Positions 1-9,001 of a stretch of 64,000 nucleotides of DNA are shown one piece after another. Both the position numbers and the translations under genes were made by a program. Positions within the stretch are counted from its first letter, which is position 1; every line of letters begins with the position of its first letter. Below the pieces are notes generated by a model. It saw only the letters and a program-made list of their open reading frames with translations, was not told the origin of the DNA and made no database searches. Source of the DNA: Methylovirgula sp. HY1 (GTDB taxonomy: Bacteria; Pseudomonadota; Alphaproteobacteria; Rhizobiales; Beijerinckiaceae); NCBI RefSeq assembly GCF_019343105.1, contig NZ_CP073765.1, positions 1-64,000 on the forward strand, in the 5' to 3' direction.

Positions 1-99
1 CCACACTGGTTCACCAGCCGTCATATTTTTGCAGAAAATGGGCAACCTTGGCCTCGTGAAAAGCTCAATCGAGTGTGCAGGCATCGTTTAGGTTCGCTC

Positions 100-1347
100 T
101 CACACCACCACTGCTCGCTTGAGATCGTCGTGCTCGAAAGCGCTGGCCATGCGGTTGATCTCGGCCGACCTGGCGCCCACTGTCTTGGCTATGTCACGCC
201 AGGTCGCAGTTACGGTCGCGACTTCCCGAATGATCGCACGGGCCTGCATCAGCGTGAGACCGAAGAAGCCCGATGCGGCTTCCAGCAGGTCGAGCGAGCA
301 GGTGCCTTCGTCGAGATCGATATTCGTCGTCAGCACCCGCGCCTTGAGATCGGCCGGAACGGGGTTGAGATCGTAAGCTGGGGATAGAGACCATCCCGCC
401 TTTCCCAGCCACAGGAAGCCGTGGTTGCGCAGATGGTCGTCGACATTGGAAATCAGCACATTGAAGACAACGCGCCGATATAGGGCATGAGCATCGGTCT
501 TTCCCCGCGCTCCGTGTTGAGCGAGAGCGTCGACGATCTCCGGATAGCTGCCGCGTTCGCCATCCTTGGCGCCCATCATCGCCATCGCCGACAGGAACGG
601 GATACGAATCGCGCCGGCGCGGTCGAAGCGACGCGACAATAGAACCGCCTTGCCGGCGACGTCGATCAGCTCGTGCCGAGGCGTGGCGATACCGGCCCGG
701 CTGGCAAGCCGCAGCGCGATCTCCTCCCAGGTCTCCATACTGTAGTCGTCGGCTTCTTTCGGAAACTTGGCAATGGAGAGCTGGCCATGCTGGTCGATGA
801 CCGACGCCTTCGGACGTGCGCCGCCGAGGGAGGAGCCCGGAGCGAAGATGAGCCGGAGATCTTCGTCGGTTTCCTCGTCCCGGAGAATTCGCTCGGTGAT
901 CTGGAGCAGCCGGCCAAGCTCGATCAGGGCTGGAACGCCGGTAGAGGTCGGCGCCTGAAAGACCTCCTCGCCCGCCCAGCGGAAGCGGAGCGCGCCGAGC
1001 CGGGTCTCGTCGGCGACGTCAAGCAGATAGTCGCTTTCCGCGAGGGAGCGAACCGGACGGCCTTCACGTTCAGCGAGCCGACGTTCGGCCCGCTGCATGA
1101 GGCGTCGTCCCCAGGTGTCCGGTGCGGAGTCACCGATGGAGCCGAACGTCGCCAGCCCGGGCGGCGGGGCGAAGGTTCCGCGCGTAAGAGCGAGGGCAGG
1201 CTCGAGCGAAAACCGCTGCGGGTCCGCGAGCCATGCGCCATCATACTCGAAAAGGATGGTCTCCGCGCCGCGCACGCGATTGCTCCGCGCGAGCCCGATG
1301 GGCCGCGTGCGACCATTCAGATCGATATGCACCTCGAAGTCAGCCAT
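100..1347 (-). CDS. hipA: HipA-type serine/threonine kinase toxin
   Basis: This is a 415-residue HipA-family kinase, the toxin of a type II toxin-antitoxin pair; family members phosphorylate a translation component such as an aminoacyl-tRNA synthetase and cause growth arrest. Visible motifs are the glycine-rich GSSLGGARPK at about residues 171-180, the catalytic-loop motif NVDDHLRNHG at 301-310 and the metal-binding SPAYDLNP at 322-329. The start chosen is the ATG that opens the usual HipA N-terminus (MADFEVHID); an ATG 24 codons further upstream would add a low-complexity tail lying inside the antitoxin gene. It overlaps the upstream HipB-like gene by 8 bp, so the two are probably co-translated. 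All three motifs are intact, so it looks functional. Family call is firm; the substrate is unknown. Confidence 0.92.
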   Translation of the reverse strand: MADFEVHIDLNGRTRPIGLARSNRVRGAETILFEYDGAWLADPQRFSLEPALALTRGTFAPPPGLATFGSIGDSAPDTWGRRLMQRAERRLAEREGRPVRSLAESDYLLDVADETRLGALRFRWAGEEVFQAPTSTGVPALIELGRLLQITERILRDEETDEDLRLIFAPGSSLGGARPKASVIDQHGQLSIAKFPKEADDYSMETWEEIALRLASRAGIATPRHELIDVAGKAVLLSRRFDRAGAIRIPFLSAMAMMGAKDGERGSYPEIVDALAQHGARGKTDAHALYRRVVFNVLISNVDDHLRNHGFLWLGKAGWSLSPAYDLNPVPADLKARVLTTNIDLDEGTCSLDLLEAASGFFGLTLMQARAIIREVATVTATWRDIAKTVGARSAEINRMASAFEHDDLKRAVVV

Positions 1348-1675
1348 CACGGGACGCTCCGGCTGTCCGCGTGAGGTGGACATGCTTGGGCAACTCGGCG
1401 CTGGCCAGCGCCTGACCAACAGGGTCGTTGGCGATGTCGGCTATCTGGCCCAGGCCCTCGAGCAGGCCGAGCGCCTGCAGGACGGCGGCATAGATGCCGA
1501 TGCTGACGTTGGTGTCGCCGGCTTCGACCCTTTGGAGGGTCGAACGGGAGGTGAAGGCGCGCTCGGCCACGATGGCCATGGGGAGCCGCCGACGCCGACG
1601 GGCGTCGTGAATGTCCGCCCCGAGCTTACGCAATGCGCGGCGAACAGCGGCCGGGGGATTATGAGGGGGCGGCAT
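1340..1675 (-). CDS. hipB: HipB-like XRE antitoxin/repressor
   Basis: A 111-residue helix-turn-helix protein of the XRE family, immediately upstream of and overlapping the hipA-like kinase gene. The HTH covers roughly residues 17-70: VAERAFTSRSTLQRVEAGD is a classical recognition-helix pattern. HipB proteins neutralise HipA and repress their own operon. A long perfect inverted repeat begins 5 bp upstream of the start codon and is the likely operator. The ribosome-binding site is weak, so short-leader or leaderless translation is possible. Confidence 0.88.
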   Translation of the reverse strand: MPPPHNPPAAVRRALRKLGADIHDARRRRRLPMAIVAERAFTSRSTLQRVEAGDTNVSIGIYAAVLQALGLLEGLGQIADIANDPVGQALASAELPKHVHLTRTAGASRDG

Positions 1676-1680
1676 TTGGC

Positions 1681-1721
1681 ATCTTCGTGCTACAGATTGA
1701 CCTAATATGTAGCACGAAGAT
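1681..1721. promoter_or_regulatory. hipBA operator: 14-bp perfect inverted repeat
   Basis: ATCTTCGTGCTACA at 1681-1694 and its exact reverse complement at 1708-1721 are separated by 13 bp. The repeat lies directly upstream of hipB, where a HipB dimer pair would block the promoter. Seen directly; the binding protein is inferred. From 1722 to 1922 I see no gene. Confidence 0.75.
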
Positions 1722-1952
1722 TACAGATTTTCCAGGGGCCGGATCGGCAAGTCCGCCAGCGGCGGTAGGTTCGATCCGACCAATCTAGGAACCATATCTT
1801 CTAGAAGACATCCTACTCTTCGCGACCGAGGCCTAGGGAAGCCTGTCCGAAACGTGCTGCATTCTTCGGACAGTTAAAGACCGATCTACGCGCAAGGTTG
1901 ACGGTTTAGGCGCAAGGCTGGTTGGCCTGCTGCCGGTTTCGTGGACACGCAG

Positions 1953-2819
1953 TTAAGCTAACCCACCCTTCGTCTCAAACTCAATCGGGCTGAGATATCC
2001 CAAAGTCGAGTGTCTGCGAACCGCGTTGTAGAAGCGCTCGATGTAATCGAACACGTCGGCTCTGGCCTGGTCTCTGGTCCGATAGACCTTTGCCGCCGTT
2101 CGCTCGGTCTTGAGCGACGAGAAGAAGCTCTCCATCGCGGCGTTGTCCCAGCAATTGCCGGATCGGCTCATCGAACAAGCAACACCGTGCTCGGCGAGCA
2201 AGCGCTGGAACGGCTCGCTCGTATATTGGCTGCCGCGATCCGAGTGATGTAGCAGAGCATTCGGTCTTCCACGCCGCCAGATCGCCATCAGGAGGGCGTC
2301 GGTGACGAGCCCCGCCGTCATCTCGGCCTTCATCGACCAGCCGACGACGCGCCGCGAGAACAGATCGATCACCGCCGCAACATAGAGCCATCCCTCGGCC
2401 GTCCAGATATAGGTGAAGTCGGCGATCCATTTCTGGTTCGGCCGCTGCGCCACGAACTGACGATCGAGGACATTGGCGGCAATCGCCGTGGAAAGGCGCT
2501 CGTCGCCATCCTTTGGCAGTCCCCGCCGGCGCGGCCGCGCCCGCAGGGCTTGCGCCCGCATCAGGCGCTCGATCTTGTGCAGCCCACAGGAAACGCCCTC
2601 GGCCAGAACATCCCGCCAGACCCGGCGGGCGCCATAGGTGCGGGCGCTGGCCATGAAGCTCGCCCGCACCTTGACGCCGATCGCTTCATCGCTCTTGGCC
2701 CGCCGGCTCGGAGCGCGTCGCAGCCAGGCATGAAAGCCGGAACGGGAGACGGACAGAGCTTCGCACATCCAGGCCACCGGCCAGATCGCGCGGTGCTTCG
2801 CAATGAAGGAGAACTTCAT
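1953..2819 (-). CDS. IS3-family transposase OrfB (DDE integrase), copy 1
   Basis: This 288-residue catalytic subunit has an HTH_21-like N-terminus and an rve integrase core. DDE residues appear in the contexts WIADFTYIWT, HHSDRGSQYTS and NCWDNAAMESFFSSLKTE, and the C-terminus has the typical YIERFYNAVRRHSTLGYLSP signature. It is full length and apparently active. Made alone or as an OrfAB frameshift fusion. Confidence 0.96.
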   Translation of the reverse strand: MKFSFIAKHRAIWPVAWMCEALSVSRSGFHAWLRRAPSRRAKSDEAIGVKVRASFMASARTYGARRVWRDVLAEGVSCGLHKIERLMRAQALRARPRRRGLPKDGDERLSTAIAANVLDRQFVAQRPNQKWIADFTYIWTAEGWLYVAAVIDLFSRRVVGWSMKAEMTAGLVTDALLMAIWRRGRPNALLHHSDRGSQYTSEPFQRLLAEHGVACSMSRSGNCWDNAAMESFFSSLKTERTAAKVYRTRDQARADVFDYIERFYNAVRRHSTLGYLSPIEFETKGGLA

Positions 2820-3106
2820 GTCGACTCCTTCGCGAAGAACGCCGCGGCCTTTTTTAAAATATCGCGCTCCGCCCTGAGTCTGGTCACCTCGCGCCGAAGG
2901 CGCTCGATCTCGAGTTGCTCGGCTTTCATCTGGCCCTGACCGGGGAAGGCTTGAACCGGGTCAGTGGCCAACTCCTTCACCCATTTGCGCAGAACGTTCT
3001 CATGAACCTCAAGATCGCGCGAGGCCTGGGCGACCGCAACACCCCGATCTCGGATCAGCCGAACCGCCTCGACCTTAAACTCCCGCGAAAACTTCCGTCG
3101 TTGCAT
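2816..3106 (-). CDS. IS3-family transposase OrfA, copy 1
   Basis: This 96-residue OrfA has an N-terminal helix-turn-helix (MQRRKFSREFKVEAVRL) followed by a leucine-zipper-like coiled coil (EIERLRREVTRLRAERD), the usual OrfA layout. Its stop overlaps the OrfB start as ATGA. An A-AAA-AAG slippery heptamer lies near its 3' end (about 2849-2857), and the -1 frame from there stays open into orfB, so the fused OrfAB transposase can be made by programmed frameshifting as in other IS3 elements. Confidence 0.95.
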   Translation of the reverse strand: MQRRKFSREFKVEAVRLIRDRGVAVAQASRDLEVHENVLRKWVKELATDPVQAFPGQGQMKAEQLEIERLRREVTRLRAERDILKKAAAFFAKEST

Positions 3107-3167
3107 CTGCTACCTCCGGCTCCATGAAACACCTAATCTCGGTGTCCATCAAACCGGCAGCAGGCCA

Positions 3168-3682
3168 GGTTGCGCGTAGCACCCATAGCGCCTCTTGCCA
3201 GCCTCTCCTGGTTACACCGTTGGCCGCGGCTCATTCTCGGTGATCTCCAATTCCTCAGGTGGCTCGGTTGGTCAAGCCGTGGCGCCGTAGCTCGCTCCGC
3301 GCGGACGATCGCACGGCTCATGACGATAAGCCACGACCATCTCTCCAAATCAGAGACTGTCACCATTGCGGCGATTGAACGCGGCGTTCCAACGCTCGTC
3401 GAGGCGCGCGAGATCGTCGCGGCCTTCGAGGCGATGATCCGCAAGAAATCGTTGACCGATCTCGATCCCTGGTTGAAACGGGCGCGAGACAGCGTCTTCG
3501 CGTCTTTCGCCAACGGCGTGATAAAGGATCGCGCCGCCGTCGCCGCCGCGATCACCTCGCAATGGTTAAACGTCCAAACGGAGGGCCAGATCACGAAACT
3601 CAAACTCGTAAAACGTCAAATGTACGGGAGAGGAAAGATCGACCTGCTTCAGGCGCGCGTCATCGGGTTTCACTCAACCTGA
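3168..3682 (+). pseudogene. ISL3-family transposase, C-terminal remnant
   Basis: The open frame ends with the ISL3 (IS204/IS1001/IS1165) C-terminal signature: FASFANGVIKDRAAVAAAI, then QTEGQITKLKLVKRQMYGRG. The N-terminal half, including the zinc-finger and first catalytic aspartates, is missing, cut off at the junction with the IS3 copy at 3167. Just downstream, CAAAATTG and CAATTTTG form a small inverted repeat, perhaps part of the old element end. Not functional. Confidence 0.75.
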
Positions 3683-3699
3683 CTGCCATCAAAATTGCG

Positions 3700-3798
3700 T
3701 CAGAGCCAATTTTGCACGCCGAAACACAGCAGGTCCACGAACTGCTGCCCTGGGCTTGGAAAAGCACCCGCGAGCCCTCACAAGCCGTGGCCGCCTGA
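3700..3798 (+). pseudogene. IS66-family TnpC, extreme C-terminal fragment
   Basis: A short in-frame stretch (HAETQQVHELLPWAW...) matches the closing segment of IS66-family TnpC transposases, where the last residues before the stop contain VxELLPW. Nothing else of IS66 remains upstream, because the ISL3 remnant directly precedes it. Short and based only on motif recognition. Confidence 0.5.
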
Positions 3799-3827
3799 GC
3801 TTCTACGCCAGGCCGATCCTGCAAGCA

Positions 3828-3949
3828 CCTACGGCGCAGACCGGATGCGTACCAAGAAGCGGCTGCTCGACCCATCCCACCCCTATGACGGTGTTAATCG
3901 GCGTGTGCAGATCTCCAACATCACCGCACTCAAGGTCGAAGGTCGCTGA
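3828..3949 (+). pseudogene. OmpA-like domain, C-terminal fragment
   Basis: The terminal residues (KRLLDPSHPYDGVNRRVQI...) resemble the end of OmpA/MotB-type peptidoglycan-binding domains, where an NRRV motif precedes the last strand. No start and no remainder of the domain are present; it adjoins the IS66 remnant, which probably truncated it. Weak but recognisable. Confidence 0.4.
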
Positions 3950-4016
3950 CAATCCGTTCGTCGCAAAGTAATTCCGAGACTGATCTAGCCAGTGTTGACG
4001 ATAGTGTGTGTTTCGG

Positions 4017-4136
4017 CAGGCCTTCCAGCACGCTGCGGATTTTCTCTTCCGCGCCGTAGTGCTTATGGATCAGCCGGCAAATGTCATTGATGACCTGCTC
4101 GGCAGGTGCTTTTCGTGATCCCGGTTTCTGTCTCAT
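4017..4136 (-). pseudogene. IS3-family OrfA, N-terminal fragment
   Basis: Minus-strand coding starts MRQKPGSRKAPAEQVINDI and continues to AEEKIRSVLEGL, the opening of a widespread IS3-family OrfA type. After about 40 residues the match stops and the frame is not coding-like. The rest of the IS is absent. Between 4137 and 4458 I see no gene; this stretch includes the presumed promoter region of the porin gene. Confidence 0.6.
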
Positions 4137-4458
4137 CGTCGCTCCCTCTCAAGCCTACGATGAACCAGAAATCCTACCCGCTCAATTTACCCGTTTTGGC
4201 CCATTAAACCCTGACCCGAGACATCCCAAGGAAGCGCACATCCAGAGCCGCGCGATTCACGTTGAATCTTTCAACAATCGCGTAATGCCCTTTTTCTCGG
4301 ATCAACGGATACAAACGCTATGTCTTCGCAGCGCTTGCCATAAGCCGCCCTTCAGACAACCGCTCCGCAAGACGAGTTTTGACTATAGCCCATCTGGGTC
4401 ATGACGAACCATTCAAATCAAGTAAAAGCACACTTGATGCATTGATATGGGGGCGATC

Positions 4459-5223
4459 ATGTTCTGCAGAATTCTCCTCACAACGGCCGCTGCCGTCGCT
4501 TTTGGCGGCACAGCGTTGGCGGCCGACCTCCCAACTACCAAGGGCCCACCGGTGTACACGCCGCCGCCCCCGATTTTCACCTGGTCCGGTGTCTATATCG
4601 GCGGTCAAGTCGGTTATGCATGGGGCCGGGCGTGGACCGAATCCACGTATTTCTTCCCAGCACCAATAGGTACTCAATCGTATGCTCTTCCGCCTGTGGG
4701 CCCAAGCGGCGTGATCGGAGGTGCTCATGTCGGATATAATTACCAGACGGGTTCCTTCGTCTTCGGCGTTGAAGGCGATGTCAACGGCTCAAGTTACAAT
4801 GGTTCGGCAATCAAAACCAATGCGTTTTTGGGCACTTTCTCCCTTGGCACACGCGAGCCGATCGATGCGTCGATCCGTGGCCGAGCGGGTTATGCCTGGA
4901 ATCGTGCTCTTCTCTATGCGACGGGCGGCGTGGCGCTCGGTGGCTTAGACAACTTCAACACTCTCGGCGACAGCGCCCATACGACCGCTGTTGGCTGGAC
5001 GGTCGGTGGCGGCGTCGAATATGCGATCGACAACAATTGGTCGGCTCGGGTCGAATACCGTTATACGGATTTCGGCCGCGATTATTTCACGGCACCGGGC
5101 GCTGCTATTTTCGGCTTCATACCTAACGTTAGTTCTCGCCAAATCGAGAACCGGGTTCAGGCCGGGTTTAGCTACAAATTCGATATGTTCATTCCCCCCA
5201 CTCCGATCGTCAGTAAATATTGA
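4459..5223 (+). CDS. Outer-membrane beta-barrel protein, Omp31/Omp25 type
   Basis: This 254-residue protein starts with a clear Sec signal peptide (MFCRILLTTAAAVAFGG, cleavage after TALAA) followed by the ADLPTTKGPP... linker and FTWSGVYIGGQVGYAWG, the hallmark of the small alphaproteobacterial barrel family (Omp25/Omp31/RopB). Later strands include GGAHVGYNYQ, GRAGYAWNRALLYATGG and VEYRYTDFG, and the C-terminus ends in an aromatic residue (SKY), as needed for BAM recognition. An ATG four codons upstream (4447) is possible; 4459 is preferred because GGGGGCG lies at Shine-Dalgarno distance. It has its own terminator just downstream. It is the only intact host-type gene between the hip and maz loci. 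Confidence 0.9.
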   Translation: MFCRILLTTAAAVAFGGTALAADLPTTKGPPVYTPPPPIFTWSGVYIGGQVGYAWGRAWTESTYFFPAPIGTQSYALPPVGPSGVIGGAHVGYNYQTGSFVFGVEGDVNGSSYNGSAIKTNAFLGTFSLGTREPIDASIRGRAGYAWNRALLYATGGVALGGLDNFNTLGDSAHTTAVGWTVGGGVEYAIDNNWSARVEYRYTDFGRDYFTAPGAAIFGFIPNVSSRQIENRVQAGFSYKFDMFIPPTPIVSKY

Positions 5224-5253
5224 GCTGTTCGCGGCGGCTCGGCGATGCGAATC

Positions 5254-5284
5254 AAAAGCCCGGCTCATCGCCGGGCTTTTTGCT
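5254..5284 (+). terminator. Rho-independent terminator of the porin gene
   Basis: AAAAGCCCGGC (5254-5264), loop TCATC, GCCGGGCTTTT (5270-5280) then T: a GC-rich hairpin with a U tract 30 bp after the porin stop codon. The sequence joins an IS256 remnant right after it. Confidence 0.88.
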
Positions 5285-5679
5285 CGCTGCGGCGCTGATA
5301 GGAACGCTGCGCTTTGCTCTTCCACTCGCTTTTTTTGCCGCCCGCGGTGCCAATTCTCGCACGCGGCACTGATCTCGGGTTGCCCAAATGTGCCGATGAG
5401 GGTCCGGCACCGCCGTCCATGTCGGTGGCCGGCAATTGTCGTTGTCGACGCAGAGCCAGATGTCGCTCCGCAGCGCCGTCCGTAACGCGGCCGCCCCAAC
5501 ACCGTCTCCAGCTCTTCATCGATCATCGTTTCGAGAAAGCCGCGGACCTTGCCTCGCAAGATCGTTTCGACGGGATCAAACCAGGCGTGGAAAAGCTTCT
5601 CTTCGGTCGCATCGGCGAAGGTGCGGATTGAACGAACCCGCTCCGCGCGAGCGGGTTCGTTCGATGGTGCCGCCTTCAT
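5283..5679 (-). pseudogene. IS256-family (mutator) transposase, frameshifted N-terminal remnant
   Basis: The minus strand from 5679 reads MKAAPSNEPARAERVRS..., then HAWFDPVETILRGKVRGFL and ETMIDEELETVLGRPRYGRR, the N-terminal region of IS256-type transposases. A frameshift around 5400-5460 moves the continuation (VPRARIGTAGGKKSEWKSK...) into another frame, and the gene ends abruptly near 5283 beside the porin terminator. The catalytic DDE core is missing. Defunct. Confidence 0.75.
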
Positions 5680-5911
5680 ATTAGAATAGGTGGCCGGCTT
5701 CGTCGGAATACGCAGCGAAGGCGTCAGAAAATCGGGTCTAGTTATGAAACTATCTATTTTCATTCATGGAAGCCTTGCAAGTAAGGCAACGAGTTCGCTC
5801 TATCGGTGCACAATGGAGGCCGGTTGGCTATGATACGAGCTCCAGAGAATATCCAGCCATCTAGCCTAGCTGTCACGACCCAAACGGGCTAAACTGTTGT
5901 TAGGCGAAGGT

Positions 5912-5952
5912 GGGCTGACCTAGTCGTAGGCCGACTAGAGCCCAAACTTTTT
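5912..5952 (+). terminator. Terminator-like hairpin (or operator) upstream of broken luxR gene
   Basis: GGGCT-gac-CTAGTCG (5912-5926), loop taggc, CGACTAG-AGCCC (5932-5943), then AAAC and a run of six T. The inner 7-bp repeat could also be a protein site. The rest of 5680-5982 holds no gene that I can see. Confidence 0.45.
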
Positions 5953-5982
5953 TCATCACGGAATTCGTTCCTGGGAACGTCG

Positions 5983-6093
5983 ATGTCGGCGCGGAAGCTC
6001 GATATCAAGCGATTGCAGAACGTAAGCGCCAGACTCGGCGATGCGGCACTGGATCCGACTCTTTGGCCAGAAATCATGGAGGAGATTTGCCGC
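5983..6093 (+). pseudogene. LuxR-type regulator, N-terminal fragment (split gene, part 1)
   Basis: The reading frame MSARKLDIKRLQNVSARLG... ALDPTLWPEIMEEICRA is the start of a family of 350-400-residue regulators with a C-terminal LuxR HTH. Recognisable coding stops near ATTTGC (about 6085-6090); the continuation resumes at 12317 after the nested insertion, where the right flank also reads ATTTGC. About 30 bp between this point and the IS3 end at 6120 are unexplained. Confidence 0.7.
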
Positions 6094-6247
6094 GCGGTAG
6101 TGAGCTGGCTCCGGTTGTCTGAACAGCGCCCCGCGGAAGTTAAGTGGATTCCTGCCGGGTTATGCTGAACGCGGGGTTTTGCGATTTTGATGCGGCGGCG
6201 GGAGGGCGTAGCCCGACCAGAGCTGCATCAAAATCGCGCGTGACGGT

Positions 6248-6333
6248 TCATGCCGCCGCCGCGATCATCTGCGCGGCGAAGTAGGCCTCATCGGGCGTTC
6301 GCGCGTCAAGGCTCGAATGCGGGCGCCGCCGGT
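6248..6333 (-). pseudogene. IS3-B transposase OrfB, C-terminal piece
   Basis: This piece encodes the terminal RRPHSSLDARTPDEAYFA... segment of an IS3-family OrfB. Joining 6333 to 9951-9953 restores ...RYLDFYNR-RRPHSSLDAR in frame, proving that the intervening 3.6 kb inserted into orfB. The stop is TGA at 6248-6250. Confidence 0.85.
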
Positions 6334-6345
6334 TATACAACAAGG

Positions 6346-6951
6346 TTTGAGAACGCCCACGGGACCGAGCTTCGGGAACTATTGTATCCATGGCACCCGT
6401 GGTTTGCGCTTCAGGTGGCCATTCATGAAGCCGTCGAGAAGGTCGATGGTGTCGTTTTCCGCTGCACGTTGAACGGGTCTGGCGCGGATCGCTGGCTGGA
6501 GGTTCCGGCCTGGATGTTCGAGCGAGCATCCTGCCCGGATCATGCCCGACTGACAGCCACACCGTTTATCGACATGACTGCGCTCTCGGCTCTCGCCGAT
6601 CTGTTGCGACAGGTGTTGAAGGATTGGGCGGCATCATCGAATGCTCCGCTTTCGGGCGCATCCGAATCCTCTCACGACCAGAATCGGAGAGAGGCCCATG
6701 TCAGCATCGCCGTCAGTGCCGCTGTTAGTCAGCACGAGGGAACACCGAAGGTCGCGCGCAGGAGCTCGAAACGGACAGCCGCAGCAGATCGACCTGTTCG
6801 GCGACGCACGGCAGAGCGCCTTGATGGCTGTACCGGCGTGGCGAGAACTGCCGGTGGAGACACAAGCCACGCTGACCAACCTGATGACGCGGTTGATCCT
6901 GGAGCACGTTCAGGGAAGCAGGGCCGGATCAGCAATGGAGGCCAGCTATGA
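6346..6951 (+). CDS. Hypothetical protein of the recombinase element
   Basis: An open frame encodes [20 protein letters not shown] then [17 protein letters not shown] and a tail ending in [20 protein letters not shown]. This arrangement is familiar from small ORFs next to serine recombinases in rhizobia, but I know no function for it. No convincing start codon lies inside the element: the frame is already open across the left junction, so the N-terminus may have been lost or a non-ATG start may be used. The 3' third overlaps the next ORF in another frame and may not be translated. Coordinates are approximate. Confidence 0.45.
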   Translation, partial: FENAHGTELRELLYPWHPWFALQVAIHEAVEKVDGVVFRCTLNGSGADRWLEVPAWMFERASCPDHARLTATPFIDMTALSALADLLRQVLKDWAASSNAPLSGASESSHDQNRREAHVSIAVSAAVSQHEGTPKVARRSSKRTAAADRPVRRRTAERLDGCTGVARTAGGDTSHADQPDDAVDPGARSGKQGRISNGGQL

Positions 6952-6958
6952 TCTCTGA
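6698..6958 (+). CDS. Small recombinase-associated protein
   Basis: An 86-residue ORF preceded by a good ribosome-binding site (GGAGAGAGG) and overlapping the recombinase start by 11 bp. It contains [20 protein letters not shown] and an amphipathic [19 protein letters not shown] segment. Similar short proteins often precede serine recombinases; a role as a recombination accessory factor is inference from position only. Confidence 0.55.
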   Translation: MSASPSVPLLVSTREHRRSRAGARNGQPQQIDLFGDARQSALMAVPAWRELPVETQATLTNLMTRLILEHVQGSRAGSAMEASYDL

Positions 6959-8091
6959 CAAGGTCGGCCCCCATCACCTGGAGCGTAAGGCGCTGCTCTA
7001 TGTGCGACAATCCTCGGCCCATCAGGTTCTACACAACCGCGAGAGCAGCGCGCTACAATACGCAATGCGAGGCCGGCTGATAGCGCTTGGCTGGTCAGAG
7101 ATTGAGATCATCGATGACGATCTCGGCCGTTCGGCGGCGGGCGGCGTCCAGCGCGCGGGCTTCGAACGGATGGTCGCGGAAGTGTGCCTCGGCAAGGTCG
7201 GCGCCGTTTGCGCGCGCGAGGTCTCGCGCTTCGCGCGCAACAGCCGGGACTGGCAGCAGCTGATCGAGATGTGCCGGGTGGTTGACACCGTCCTGATCGA
7301 TCAGGAGACGATCTACGCGCCACGGCACGGCAATGACCGGCTGCTGTTGGGACTGAAGGGTAGCCTCAATGAGTATGAGCTTGACCTCTTACGTCAGCGC
7401 TCGCTCTCCGCTCGTTACGAGAAGGCGCGCCGCGGCGAACTCGTCGTAAGCGCGCCAGTTGGCTTCGTGAAGGCAGGCGACCGCTACGAGAAAGACCCAG
7501 ACCGCCGAGTTCAGGAAGCGATTACACTGGTCTTCGACAAGGTGCTTGAGCTTGGCAGCGCGCGACAAGCGCTACTCTGGTTCCACGAACACAATCTCGA
7601 TCTGCCGGTGAAGAGCAAGGATGGCGACACGGCTTGGCGGCGTCCGAACTACGCCACGATCCACCGGATGATTGAGAATCCCATCTACGGGGGCGCCTAC
7701 GCGTATGGTAAGACGGCTGTCGGCACGGGTTATGGCGCTGTCGGCGTCGGCGTGAAGATCAGGCGCAAGCCGCGGGCCGAGTGGCTGACGCTCATGCCCA
7801 ACGCCCATGAAGGCTATGTCAGCTGGGAGAAGGCCGAGGCGATCCGCACAATGGTCAGCAGCAATGTTCCCACCAGCCGTCATCATGGCGCACCGAAGCA
7901 TGGCGACGCCTTGCTCGCAGGCCTCATCCGCTGTCGCCGCTGCGGGCGTAAGTTGACGCTGCGCTACTCAGGCGCCAAACATCACATCCCCCGTTACAGC
8001 TGCAGCCGTGGCTGGATGGACAATGGCGAGCCCCGCTGCATTGCCTTCGGCGGCTTGCGCGTCGATGACGCCGTCGAGGATGCGCTCCTGA
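6948..8091 (+). pseudogene. Large serine recombinase, 5' part (interrupted by IS5)
   Basis: The N-terminal resolvase domain has the catalytic serine context [13 protein letters not shown], then [12 protein letters not shown] and [17 protein letters not shown]; a recombinase domain (about residues 160-270) and the start of a zinc-ribbon domain ([14 protein letters not shown]) follow. The gene is cut after EDALL by an IS5 element. Joining 8091 to 9002 gives one uninterrupted frame of 689 residues, so the IS insertion is recent and precise. Confidence 0.9.
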
Positions 8092-8998
8092 GAGTCCGTT
8101 TTGAAATTCACGGATGTGCGTTTCTTCGGACAAGGTTTCCGCCCATGGCGACGAGAATCATGGCATGTGAGACGTCGATGCGCTGCTCGTAGTCACGCAC
8201 GAGGCGGCGCCATCTTGTCATCCATCCGAAGGTTCTCTCGACCACCCAGCGTCGGGGCAAGACCTCGAAACCCTTCTGATCGTCGGATCGTCGTATGATC
8301 TCGATGACGAAATTGAGGTAGGCGGCCTTGTCCATCAGCTTCAACCGATCATAGGCGCCGTCAGCGAACAGGTGCTTCACCCAGGGCCAGCGTTTGCGGA
8401 TGCCGTCGAGGATCGCTTGGGCGCCGGCGCTGTCGGAGATGTCGGCGGTGGTGAGGTTGACCATCAATAGCCGACCGTCCGTATCGACCGCGATGTGGCG
8501 CTTGCGCCCGACGATCTTCTTCCCGGCATCATACCCCCTTGTTTTAGCGTGAGGAGCCTTGACCGACTGGCTGTCAATCACGCCTCCTGATGGGCTGGCC
8601 TCACGACCGGCCCGCTCACGGTCCAGCATCAAGGCCATGTCGTGAATAGTCTGAAACAAGAAGCGCCGGGCCAACTCGCGAAACCAGCCGTAGACCGTTT
8701 GCCACGGCCCAAAGTGGATCGGCAGCATCCGCCAACCGCACCCAGAGCGGACGAGATAGCGCACCGCGTTGATCACCTCCCGGAAATCAACTTCTCGGGG
8801 ACGGCCTCGACGCCCAGGCCTGGGCATCAACGGCGCCAACCCTTCCCACTCATCGTCCGTCAGGTCCGACGGATACCGCTTCGTCTTTTTGGCGATTTGG
8901 GCCATCCGCCCACGTGTCTGTTCTGTCCACATCCAGAGCTTGAATCATAAACCAGCCTCAGACGAAATCCCCAATTACGCCATTTTCAAAACGGTCTC
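8092..8998 (-). mobile_element. IS5-family insertion sequence (907 bp)
   Basis: Ends are GAGTCCGTTTTGAAA and GAGACCGTTTTGAAA in inverted orientation, flanked by a 3-bp TGA target duplication (8089-8091, 8999-9001). A TNA target with a single transposase frame fits the IS427 group of IS5. It disrupts the serine recombinase gene. Confidence 0.92.
8108..8932 (-). CDS. IS5-family transposase
   Basis: A 274-residue DDE transposase. The N-terminal DUF4096-like region [18 protein letters not shown] is followed by GCGWRMLP, then [36 protein letters not shown] and [17 protein letters not shown], i.e. the DDE core with the Y(2)R(3)E(6)K-like region of IS5 members. It appears intact. Confidence 0.95.
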   Translation of the reverse strand: MWTEQTRGRMAQIAKKTKRYPSDLTDDEWEGLAPLMPRPGRRGRPREVDFREVINAVRYLVRSGCGWRMLPIHFGPWQTVYGWFRELARRFLFQTIHDMALMLDRERAGREASPSGGVIDSQSVKAPHAKTRGYDAGKKIVGRKRHIAVDTDGRLLMVNLTTADISDSAGAQAILDGIRKRWPWVKHLFADGAYDRLKLMDKAAYLNFVIEIIRRSDDQKGFEVLPRRWVVERTFGWMTRWRRLVRDYEQRIDVSHAMILVAMGGNLVRRNAHP

Positions 8999-9001
8999 TG
9001 A

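Larger units (their letters stand above)
1923..3167 (-). mobile_element. IS3-family insertion sequence, copy 1 (1245 bp)
   Basis: A complete IS3-family element. Its ends are 26-bp imperfect inverted repeats (TGGCCTGCTGCCGGTTT followed by a 2-base mismatch and TGGACAC) and it is flanked by a 3-bp direct repeat GGT (1920-1922 and 3168-3170). It carries orfA and orfB on the minus strand. An apparently identical copy lies at 10799-12043 in the same orientation with a different target duplication (GCT), so both arrived by transposition. It interrupts or abuts the 5' side of an ISL3 transposase remnant. Confidence 0.97.

Noticed and set aside
4945-5763. One 272-residue minus-strand protein
   Set aside because: Only 5283-5679 shows IS256 similarity; the rest is antisense to the porin gene and crosses its terminator.
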